From Thermoguttaceae bacterium (GTDB taxonomy: Bacteria > Planctomycetota > Planctomycetia > Pirellulales > Thermoguttaceae), in contig JAFYVO010000081.1 of assembly GCA_017549085.1 (NCBI GenBank), forward strand, positions 1 through 12,079: a stretch of DNA of 12,079 bases, read 5' to 3'. The notes beneath the pieces were generated by a model. The model was not told the origin of the DNA. It did not search any database and saw nothing but the letters and a program-made list of their open reading frames with translations. Made by a program: the position numbers and the translations under genes. Below, piece after piece: positions 4,131-10,212 of this stretch (positions within the stretch are counted from its first letter, which is position 1; every line of letters begins with the position of its first letter).

Positions 4131-4178
4131 AAAAAAAGAAGTTGCGTCGCCCTTTTGACGAAGGACGGCGCGACTTCT
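4131..4178 (-). terminator. 12-bp hairpin, possible minus-strand terminator or antiterminator
   Basis: AGAAGTTGCGTC (4137-4148) pairs with GGCGCGACTTCT (4167-4178), 12 bp with two G-U pairs. On the minus strand it is followed by seven T (complement of the A-run 4131-4137), the form of an intrinsic terminator for antisense transcription. On the plus strand it is the first of two hairpins before the primase. Confidence 0.45.
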
Positions 4179-4184
4179 CCACCC

Positions 4185-4237
4185 GCCGCGTTTTGAAGCT
4201 AAGTTTCCTAGGCCAAACTTCAAAACGCGGCTTTTTT
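4185..4237 (+). terminator. Strong intrinsic terminator immediately before the primase gene
   Basis: GCCGCGTTTTGAAG (4185-4198) and CTTCAAAACGCGGC (4218-4231) are a perfect 14-bp stem with a 19-nt loop, followed by TTTTTT (4232-4237). The primase ATG is at 4256 with its ribosome site at about 4240. There is no room for a promoter between terminator and gene, so primase expression would need readthrough. This makes it a candidate attenuator. Confidence 0.85.
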
Positions 4238-4255
4238 GTAAAGGAATTATAACAG

Positions 4256-7200
4256 ATGTCGGTACCTACCGCAAGCCCGAACGCGAAAAAGCCGTTCCCG
4301 TTCGGCAAAAATTGCCGGTTCGCTTACGTCGTCGCCGACGTTCGGAGTCGCGACGCGCTCGACCGGTTTTTCGACGCGAACGCCAACGACGACCGATCGA
4401 CGCACGTCGCGGCGGTTTATCGCGATTGGGCGAAACTTTTCGAACGAAAGTCCGAAACGCTTCGACGCAAAAGCGGGCTTACCGTCTTCGTCGCCAACGA
4501 CGACGAAGCGCGTCGCGTCGCCTTAGCCGCCGCCAAGGTTTGCGTTAAAACGGGGCTTAACGCGTCCTTTGTCGTCTTTGACAAGGACGGCGCCGGAACC
4601 GCGTTCGAACGCCCCGGAACCGGCGAACCGGCCCCGAACGGGTACGACTTGGCGGCGTTTCTCGACGACGTGCAAAGCGCTTACCCGAACGAAGGCGGGC
4701 GCGTCGTCGCCGTTTGGCGCGAACACTTGGCCGCGTTCGGCTTGTCGCCGTCGGCCTTCCTTGACCGCGTTTCGTCGGGGGCCGTCGAGCCGGAAGGCGG
4801 TTTCTTATCCGTCCGAGCGTCGGCGCGAAAAGACGGCTTGCGCGTTGAAGCGACGCGACTTAGCAAAAGCGGCTTGAACGTTTTACCGGCGATTAAGGCC
4901 CAAAAACGCCCGGTCGGAAGTTGGCAAGAGTTCCGAACGCAACGCCGCCAAGTCGACGCCGCTTTCGACCGTTGCGACGCGTTGGCGGTCGTTTGCGGTG
5001 CGATTAGCGGCAACGTCGAAATTATCGATTTTGACGCGGGCGCGGTCGATTTTGACGACTGGCGCCAACGCGTTGCGGAACTCGACACGAACGCGGCGGA
5101 AGCGTTGTTTTCGTGCGTTTTAGAAACGACGCAAAGCGGCGGCAAACATTTGGCCTACCGTTGCGAAACGCCGGTCGACGGCAATTTAAAACTAACGACG
5201 CGAACGCTCGACGGCTCCGCTAAAACGACCATCGAAACGCGCGGCGAAGGCGGTATCGTCATCGTTGCGCCTACCGCCGGATATACCGTCGTTCGCGGCG
5301 ATTGGGCCGCGCTCCCGGTCGTTTCGGCGACGACGCGGCAAACGTTTCTTAACGCGGCCCGCTCGCTCTCCGAAACGCCGAAAACGGCCCCGAAAACGCC
5401 GACGCAACCGGCCCCGCCGAACGTCGCGCCGCGCTCGACCTTTTCCGGCGACTCTATCGCGGACGAACTTCGAACGAACGGCGAACTTCAACGCCGTTTG
5501 ACGGCGCACGGTTGGCGGTACGTCGACACGCAAGGAGACAACGAGCGTTGGCGGCGGCCCGGCAAGACCGACGACGGTATTTCCGCGACTATTTCGCTTT
5601 CGAAAAACTGTTTTTACGTCTTTTCGTCGAACGCTTGCCCGTTTGAGGCTAACGGCGCTTATTCGGCGTTGCAAGCAATAGCCGCGCTTGACTTTGGCGG
5701 CAACGAAAAAGAAGCGGCTAAACATTATTTCGGCGAACGCGACAAGCTGAACCCGGCCCCCGCGCTTCCGGATATTGCGCTTGGCCCGATCGGAACGTCG
5801 GCGACGGCGAACGCGTCGACGCAACCGACGGCGCAAGGGACGAAGCAAGCCGCCGCCAAGGTCGACCCGGTGGAACGTCGCAAAGAAGAAGACCGACGCA
5901 AAGAGGCCGAACGAGTGCAAAGGGAGCTTGACGAAGAGCTTGACCCGTTCCCGCTCGAAACGCTTCCGCCGACGTTGAAAAACTTCGTCGAGACCGGGGC
6001 CGACGTGCTGGGGTGCGAAAAGGGGCCGCTTGCGCTTTCCGCTCTTTGCGTCGCCGGTTGCTTGACCGGGCGGCGGTATTCGTTAGCCGTCCCGGAAGCC
6101 GGTTTAGACGCGGCTTTCCCGCAAATAAGCGTTTTACTTGTCGGCGATTCCGGGGCCGGAAAGTCGCCGGTTACGTGCCGCGCTCTTGTTCCGTTGGAGA
6201 AAATCGACCAAGAGGCGGACGAAACGCGCCCCGATAAAACCCCGTTTTCGAACTACTTGACGACCGACGCGACGCCGCAAGGGTTCCGCGACTTGCTCAT
6301 AGAGAACTGGAACGAGGGGCGGCGGTACGGGACGCTTTTTTATGTTGAAGAAGCGTCGCAAACGTTCGATTTCGATAAATCCGGCAAGGGCGCGGGAACG
6401 GCTTACTCGATTTTGATTAGCTGTCTGGGAGGCAAGGCGCAAAAGACGGCCCGCGTTATTCGCGGTCAAACGCAATCAAGCGTCGTTTGTTGCGCGGTTC
6501 TTGGCGAAATTCAACCGGGCGCGATTTCCAGCGCGTTCGAGCGAAACGACCAAGCGATTACACAGGGTTTTATCCACCGTTTCGCGTGGGCGTTCGTCCC
6601 TAAAAAGCCGCTTGCCCTTCCGGAACGCGACGAAGCGCGAACGCGCCGGAACGAAGAGGCGACGGCGAACTTTGAAAGGCTCTTGCGTTGGCTTAATCGC
6701 GAAAACCGCGTTCCCGTCGTTGAATCCGGTATCCAAGTTGGCCCGGAAGACGACGACAAGGAGCCAAAACCCGACCGCGACCGTGGAACGACGTTCGGCT
6801 TGACAAACGCCGCGTTCGAAGTTTACCGCGTTTTCCTCCAACGCGTCAACGACGAAGAAAAACGCTTGGAAGGGCAAGGCGCGACCGTCCCCGGGACGTA
6901 CCGCCGCAAGACGAACTACTTTATTTTGTCGTTGGCGTTGGGGCTTCACGTCTTCCGTCAATTCGACGAAGAAGCGGAACGAGCGACCGGCGACGTCGAC
7001 GCGTTGGCGATGGAGAACGCGGCAAGTATCGTCTATTGGCTGTGGGACGCTTTCGACCAAACTTTGAGAATCGCGGGGAAGCGTTCGGCGTCGATTTTCG
7101 AACAGTCGACCGGATACGACAAAACGACGCGCCGCGTCTTGGAAGTCGTCAAGGAGGCGGGCGACGAAGGCGTTTCGGCGGCGGATATTCCCCGAAAAAT

Positions 7201-7375
7201 CGCCGCGCTTAACAAGTCGGGCGGCAAGCGGAGACGCGACAAAGCGCTATTAACGCTTGAAGAAGCGGGCGAAATTGTCAAGGTCGAGAAAACGCCGGGG
7301 AGCAAACGCGGCTTGAAGTATCGCGTCGCCGACTTACGCGACGAAACGGAAGACGAAACGGAAGACGACGAATAA
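4256..7375 (+). CDS. Primase-polymerase / DUF3987 helicase replication protein
   Basis: 1039 aa. Residues 75-140 (GLTVFVANDDEARRVALAAAK…, NGYDLAAFLDD) resemble the back half of a Toprim-like domain, probably degenerate. Residues 205-350 form a Prim-Pol (primase-polymerase) domain: metal ligands IIDFD (D258, D260), SGGKH (H298) and ETRGEGG (327-333). Residues 415-495 resemble the helical segment that often follows Prim-Pol. Residues 560-780 are a DUF3987-type ATPase: Walker A GDSGAGKS (630-637), Walker B-like TLFYVEEA (693-700) and GFIHRF (771-776). The tail 943-1023 looks like a winged helix, followed by an acidic end. Such proteins prime and unwind satellite or plasmid DNA at their own origin. 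The ATG follows AAAGGAA. The integrase starts 10 nt after its stop, so the two are co-transcribed behind the terminator at 4185-4237. Confidence 0.92.
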   Translation: MSVPTASPNAKKPFPFGKNCRFAYVVADVRSRDALDRFFDANANDDRSTHVAAVYRDWAKLFERKSETLRRKSGLTVFVANDDEARRVALAAAKVCVKTGLNASFVVFDKDGAGTAFERPGTGEPAPNGYDLAAFLDDVQSAYPNEGGRVVAVWREHLAAFGLSPSAFLDRVSSGAVEPEGGFLSVRASARKDGLRVEATRLSKSGLNVLPAIKAQKRPVGSWQEFRTQRRQVDAAFDRCDALAVVCGAISGNVEIIDFDAGAVDFDDWRQRVAELDTNAAEALFSCVLETTQSGGKHLAYRCETPVDGNLKLTTRTLDGSAKTTIETRGEGGIVIVAPTAGYTVVRGDWAALPVVSATTRQTFLNAARSLSETPKTAPKTPTQPAPPNVAPRSTFSGDSIADELRTNGELQRRLTAHGWRYVDTQGDNERWRRPGKTDDGISATISLSKNCFYVFSSNACPFEANGAYSALQAIAALDFGGNEKEAAKHYFGERDKLNPAPALPDIALGPIGTSATANASTQPTAQGTKQAAAKVDPVERRKEEDRRKEAERVQRELDEELDPFPLETLPPTLKNFVETGADVLGCEKGPLALSALCVAGCLTGRRYSLAVPEAGLDAAFPQISVLLVGDSGAGKSPVTCRALVPLEKIDQEADETRPDKTPFSNYLTTDATPQGFRDLLIENWNEGRRYGTLFYVEEASQTFDFDKSGKGAGTAYSILISCLGGKAQKTARVIRGQTQSSVVCCAVLGEIQPGAISSAFERNDQAITQGFIHRFAWAFVPKKPLALPERDEARTRRNEEATANFERLLRWLNRENRVPVVESGIQVGPEDDDKEPKPDRDRGTTFGLTNAAFEVYRVFLQRVNDEEKRLEGQGATVPGTYRRKTNYFILSLALGLHVFRQFDEEAERATGDVDALAMENAASIVYWLWDAFDQTLRIAGKRSASIFEQSTGYDKTTRRVLEVVKEAGDEGVSAADIPRKIAALNKSGGKRRRDKALLTLEEAGEIVKVEKTPGSKRGLKYRVADLRDETEDETEDDE

Positions 7376-7385
7376 GGGGGCGGCG

Positions 7386-8597
7386 ATGGCTAAATTATCA
7401 AAGAAACACAACGCCGCCAAGAACGGCAAAAGGACGCTCAAAGGTTGGCAAATTACCCTTGACGATGGGCGGTCGGTTTTCCTTAGCGCGAAGAAGTTCG
7501 CGGAACGCGCCGCCTTCGAGTGCCGCGACCTTATCGCGTTGATTGAACGCGACTTGACCGGCGGCGGACAATGGGGCGCGGGCCGGTTTAGCGACCATAC
7601 GGAAAAAGCGCTAAGCCGTATCCGGGAAGACCGCCCCGCCGTGTTTGAACTCTTGCAAGAAAAGGGGATTATCCCCGGGGCCGCGTCGATTACCATCGGC
7701 GAACTTTACCGGAAGTATCGAGAAGCGGCAAGAGCGGAAGGCAAGAAGGCGAAAACGCTTGAAAACAACGAAAACGGCGTCAATCGTCTTTTCCGATACT
7801 TCCCCCGCGAAACGCTCGCCGACGCAATCGAACCGAAAGACGCGCAAGCCTTCGTTAATTGGCTTCTGACAGAAGCGGAAGTTAAGGGGCGCGACAAGCC
7901 GGGATACAGTCAAGCGGCGAAAGCGGGGACGGTTGCGGTCGTTCGCAAAGTATGGAATTGGGGCGTTAAAATGGAGCTTGTCAAGCGGAACCCGTTCGGC
8001 TCCGAACATATCGTTAAAGGATCTTTCGTAAACGCCGCGCTTGGCGTTTACGTCGGGCTTGACGACTTCCGCCGCGTCCTTGACGCTTACCCGACGCGCG
8101 AACATCGCGCCCTTTTCGCGCTGTACCGTTTCGGCGGCTTGCGGGCGGAAGAAGCGCTTCTTTTGCGTTGGCGCGACGTCGATTTTAAAGCGGGGCTAAT
8201 AACGGTTCGCTCGACGAAAACGGAACACGTCGGCAAGGGGACGCGACAAACGCCGCTTTATCCCCAATTGCGGGAAGAGCTGGAAGCGTGGCGCCGCGAC
8301 GCGGAAGAACAAGGCTTGACCGACGACGAAGACGCTCGCATTATCGCGCGGTATACGTCGAGGGCGAACGTCGGAACGTCGTTAAAACGAATCGTCGAGA
8401 AAGCGGGGGTAAAGCCTTGGCCCCGTTTACTCCAAAACTTGCGGGCAAGCGCGGCGACCGATATTTGCGCCCATTTTGGGCGTAAGTGTGAATCGGTGTG
8501 GGTCGGACATTCGGAAGAAGTTTCGTTGCAACACTATCAACAAATTACGCCGGAAGCGAAAAGGGCCGCGTTGACCAACGCCAACCTTTTCGGCTAA
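7386..8597 (+). CDS. int: Tyrosine integrase of the island
   Basis: 403 aa. An N-terminal arm-binding segment (about 1-65, basic, GKRTLKGWQITLDDGRSVFLS) precedes a core-binding SAM-like domain (about 100-200) and the catalytic domain. Catalytic residues visible are Arg253 in GGLRAEEAL, Lys278 in STKTE, Arg353 in LLQNLRAS, His375 in VWVGHSEE and the nucleophile Tyr384 in LQHYQQI. The box-II histidine is replaced by Gln350, a variant I associate with planctomycete integrases. It acts on the tRNA-Arg 3' end; the attR core is about 960 bp downstream. The ATG follows GGGGG, 10 nt after the primase stop. A terminator with a strong stem and T-run (8620-8650) closes the operon. Confidence 0.95.
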   Translation: MAKLSKKHNAAKNGKRTLKGWQITLDDGRSVFLSAKKFAERAAFECRDLIALIERDLTGGGQWGAGRFSDHTEKALSRIREDRPAVFELLQEKGIIPGAASITIGELYRKYREAARAEGKKAKTLENNENGVNRLFRYFPRETLADAIEPKDAQAFVNWLLTEAEVKGRDKPGYSQAAKAGTVAVVRKVWNWGVKMELVKRNPFGSEHIVKGSFVNAALGVYVGLDDFRRVLDAYPTREHRALFALYRFGGLRAEEALLLRWRDVDFKAGLITVRSTKTEHVGKGTRQTPLYPQLREELEAWRRDAEEQGLTDDEDARIIARYTSRANVGTSLKRIVEKAGVKPWPRLLQNLRASAATDICAHFGRKCESVWVGHSEEVSLQHYQQITPEAKRAALTNANLFG

Positions 8598-8609
8598 CCG
8601 TCGTTTTCG

Positions 8610-8650
8610 CTTAACTCTTGGCGGCGCGTCTTTGCGTCGCCTTTTCTTTT
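8610..8650 (+). terminator. Intrinsic terminator after the integrase
   Basis: GGCGGCG (8620-8626) pairs with CGTCGCC (8635-8641), 7 bp with one G-U pair and an 8-nt loop, then TTTTCTTTT (8642-8650). The lead-in CTTAACTCTTGGCGGCG (8610-8626) is a near copy of 2997-3013. Confidence 0.85.
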
Positions 8651-8677
8651 GCCCCGACGCGCTCGCTCGACCGGGCC

Positions 8678-8702
8678 GCCCCCTCTTACGTCGCCGCCAA
8701 GG
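8678..8702 (+). repeat. 25-bp direct repeat, left of the array
   Basis: Begins GCCCCCT and ends GTCGCCGCCAAGG. It matches 9146-9170 except for one inserted T and one missing C. The two copies bracket the tandem array at 8745-9098. Confidence 0.6.
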
Positions 8703-8744
8703 AGAAGCCGCCGCGTTCGCGCTCTTGACGGCGTTGTCGCTCCA

Positions 8745-9098
8745 ACGAAGCGGCCTTCGTCCGCCGCTTGCTTTCTGAACGAGGCGCGGGGCCGCTTCCC
8801 AAAATGAAGCCGTCTTCGACCGCCGTTTTATTTCCGAACGGCCCCGCCGCTCAAACGAGAAACGAAGCCGCCTTCAAGCCGCGTTCGTTTCCTGAACGGG
8901 CCCGCCCCGTCGTCGCGCCGACGAAGCCGCCTTCGATCGTTCGCAATTTTCTTTCCGCGTTCCCGCGCCCGCCGTCTCCAACGAAGGCCGCTTAACGCGT
9001 CGCGCCGTTCCGCTTGCGGCGCCGCCGCGGAGCTTGAAGACGAAGGCCGTCTCGCCGTCGGCGTTCGCCCGACGAACACGAACGACGATCGCGACCGT
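8745..9098 (+). repeat. Tandem array of six ~59-bp hairpin units
   Basis: The block ACGAAGCCGCCTTCG and its variants begin at 8745, 8804, 8862, 8921, 8981 and 9040, with spacings of 59, 58, 59, 60 and 59 bp. In units 1-4 the block is a hairpin (GAAG or CGAAG, 4-nt loop, CTTC or CTTCG). Units 1-3 also share a second part like GTTCGTTTCCTGAACGG with GTTC/GAAC pairing in unit 3. Units 5 and 6 keep only ACGAAGGCCG and decay further right. Periods that are not multiples of three and drift argue against coding. Function unknown: protein-binding array, RNA sponge or packaging/partition site are possible. Confidence 0.65.
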
Positions 9099-9145
9099 CG
9101 CAACGACGCGCGAACGCAAACGCCGAACGAACCGGAAACGCCCCC

Positions 9146-9170
9146 GCCCCCTTCTTAGTCGCCGCCAAGG
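9146..9170 (+). repeat. 25-bp direct repeat, right of the array
   Basis: Second copy of 8678-8702. It shares GCCCCCT, CTTA and GTCGCCGCCAAGG. Confidence 0.6.
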
Positions 9171-9228
9171 TGGAAGCGCGACGAAAGCCCTTCCCCCGGC
9201 TCTTGGTTCCGCTTGAAAAACGGGGTAG

Positions 9229-9323
9229 GATTGAAGATTCAACGGGCCAAAAGAATTGTCAACGCCGCTTAACCCTTGTATTTTAGGGAGTTAGCGCGAA
9301 AACGCAATACTTCAATCTTCAAT
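9229..9323 (-). repeat. Right 95-bp cassette, inverted relative to 758-852
   Basis: Starts GATTGAAGATTCAAC and ends TTCAATCTTCAAT. Its reverse complement aligns without gaps to 758-852, with near-identical ends and a partly conserved centre. It lies 237 bp inside attR; the left copy lies 299 bp inside attL. Confidence 0.75.
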
Positions 9324-9508
9324 AGTATAAGAGAGAGATGGAGAAAGAAGAAAATGATAAGCGTACAAGAAAGAAGGCAAGAGAAGAAACCTAGTCAGAA
9401 AGAGGGAGTAAAAAAAGGAATTGTGTAACAAAAATGAATGTATATAACACTATTATAATATATTTATTTTTTATTAGTTGTTTTTTCTCTTTTCCTTTTT
9501 TCCCGCCG
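9324..9508. other. AT-rich, purine-rich spacer near attR
   Basis: A sharp change from GC-rich to AT-rich, A/G-dominated DNA, then TA-rich runs (9440-9480). It contains only tiny overlapping frames (9338-9394, 18 aa; 9354-9428, 24 aa) with no support. The composition suits DNA bending by host factors near an integrase arm site. Confidence 0.4.
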
Positions 9509-9528
9509 GGGTACTATACGGGGTACTA
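9509..9528 (+). promoter_or_regulatory. Right integrase arm-type site pair
   Basis: Identical to the 20-mer at 602-621, with two GGGTACTA boxes, 32 bp from the attR core. The left copy lies 143 bp from its core, giving one long and one short arm as in lambda-type attP sites. Confidence 0.6.
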
Positions 9529-9560
9529 GTATTCGTAAGTCTTTTATTTATATAGCTTTT

Positions 9561-9576
9561 AGCACGCCCGGGGGGA
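9561..9576. repeat. attR core at the tRNA-Arg 3' end
   Basis: The 16-bp copy identical to 443-458. It covers the discriminator, the 3' acceptor strand and the 3' T-stem of tRNA-Arg, so integration rebuilds an intact gene. Confidence 0.85.
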
Positions 9577-9636
9577 ATCGAACCCTCAACCTGCGGATTA
9601 GAAGTCCGCTGCTCTATCCAATTGAGCTACGGGCGC
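9563..9636 (-). tRNA. tRNA-Arg (anticodon UCU)
   Basis: On the minus strand: acceptor GCGCCCG/CGGGCGT, D-arm GCTC/GAGC with GG in the loop, anticodon stem GCGGA/TCCGC with loop CTTCTAA (anticodon TCT, reads AGA), 5-nt variable region and T-loop TTCGATT. Total 74 nt; CCA is not encoded. The T-stem GAGGG/CCCCC has one A-C mismatch (50-64), whose 3' strand lies within the att core. The 3' end is the attachment site of the island. Confidence 0.95.
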
Positions 9637-9645
9637 GTCGTCGAA

Positions 9646-9692
9646 CGGCGAAACAATTTCACGCTTAAATAACGGAAAAACTCGTTTCGCCG
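9646..9692. other. 9-bp inverted repeat upstream of tRNA-Arg
   Basis: CGGCGAAAC (9646-9654) and GTTTCGCCG (9684-9692) are perfect arms with a 29-bp AT-rich gap in the tRNA promoter region; a third GTTTCGCCG occurs at 9724-9732. The role is unclear. Confidence 0.35.
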
Positions 9693-9808
9693 AATTTTCA
9701 ACAAGTCGCTACTATTTTAACGCGTTTCGCCGTTTCGACAAGGGGGAGCGACGGCGTTTTTAACGTTTTTCGCTCTCGATCTTGGGGACGACGCGGCGCG
9801 CTTGGGAA

Positions 9809-10187
9809 AACGCGGCGTTAAGGTGCGCTATTTGGAGATTTAACGCCAATTTCCTCGCTTGTCGCTCTGTCTCGGAAAATAAGCGCGAAGGGTTGCGTTA
9901 GCTTGCGTAGCTTGCCTAACTTACCTCGTTTGCTCGGTTGGTGCAACCGGGCGCGGTCGGCTTGGGGGCGAGTTGGCGCCGCTTTCCGGTTGTTCGGAAC
10001 GCGGCGTTAAGGTTTGCGCTATTTGGAGATTTAACGCCAATTTCCTCGCTTGCGCGCTGTCTCGGAAAATAAGCGCGAAGGATTGCGTTGGCTTGCGCAG
10101 CTTGCCTAACTTGCCTCGTTTGCTCGGTTGGGGCAACTGGGCGCGGTCGTCTTGGGGGCGAGTTGGCGCCGCTTTGCGATTGCTCGG
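9809..10187 (+). repeat. Tandem duplication of a ~190-bp non-coding unit
   Basis: Unit 1 (9809-9997) and unit 2 (9998-10187) are about 90% identical, both starting AACGCGGCGTTAAGG. A third copy is cut off after AACGCGGCG at 10188. Each unit contains the dyad GGCGTTAA/TTAACGCC. The segment fills most of the 9640-10212 gap between tRNA-Arg and the menC-like gene; I see no gene in it. It lies outside the island. Confidence 0.8.
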
Positions 10188-10212
10188 AACGCGGCGCTAC
10201 AACTTGCCTAAA

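Larger units (their letters stand above)
8651..9228. other. Gene-free right arm of the island (about 580 bp)
   Basis: No credible gene. It contains a 25-bp direct repeat pair, an array of six ~59-bp units and a short dyad (CCCCG 9194-9198, CGGGG 9221-9225). Open frames here are Arg/Pro-rich by-products of GC-rich repeats. Confidence 0.6.
443..9576. mobile_element. Integrated satellite-like element in tRNA-Arg (unit length 9118 bp)
   Basis: The island is bounded by 16-bp direct repeats (443-458, 9561-9576), the right one completing the 3' end of tRNA-Arg(UCU). It carries a tyrosine integrase (7386-8597), an HTH_17 excisionase-like gene (3897-4109), a Prim-Pol/DUF3987 replication protein (4256-7375), a Cro/CI-type regulator (2187-2429), a ribbon-helix-helix protein (1122-1349) and at least two unknown proteins. 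All are on the plus strand. There is no phage structural or terminase gene, no relaxase or conjugation gene, and no resistance or restriction cargo that I recognise. Size and gene kit fit a phage satellite or a small integrative replicon. Base composition matches the flanks, so the element is either native to related hosts or old. Confidence 0.85.

Noticed and set aside
5192..5920. 242-aa minus frame inside the primase gene (and similar at 6476-7060)
   Set aside because: Arg-rich shadows of the Prim-Pol/helicase gene, whose motifs are clear on the plus strand.
8768..8995. 75-aa frame through the tandem array with repeating ~20-aa peptides
   Set aside because: The DNA period drifts 58-60 bp, which would not be tolerated in a coding repeat; there is no ribosome site and the amino-acid mix is Pro/Arg-biased.
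8745..9098. CRISPR array
   Set aside because: The conserved block is only about 15 bp, imperfect, and the intervening sequences are related to each other; no cas genes.
8745..9098. Integron attC array (unit length and GTTRRRY-like words looked suggestive)
   Set aside because: No cassette genes between units, no consistent paired R'/R'' boxes, and the integrase lacks an evident integron-specific insert.
9338..9428. Two tiny overlapping frames (18 and 24 aa) in the AT-rich zone near attR
   Set aside because: Purine-rich low-complexity DNA gives Lys/Glu/Arg frames by chance; there is no promoter and no conservation evidence.
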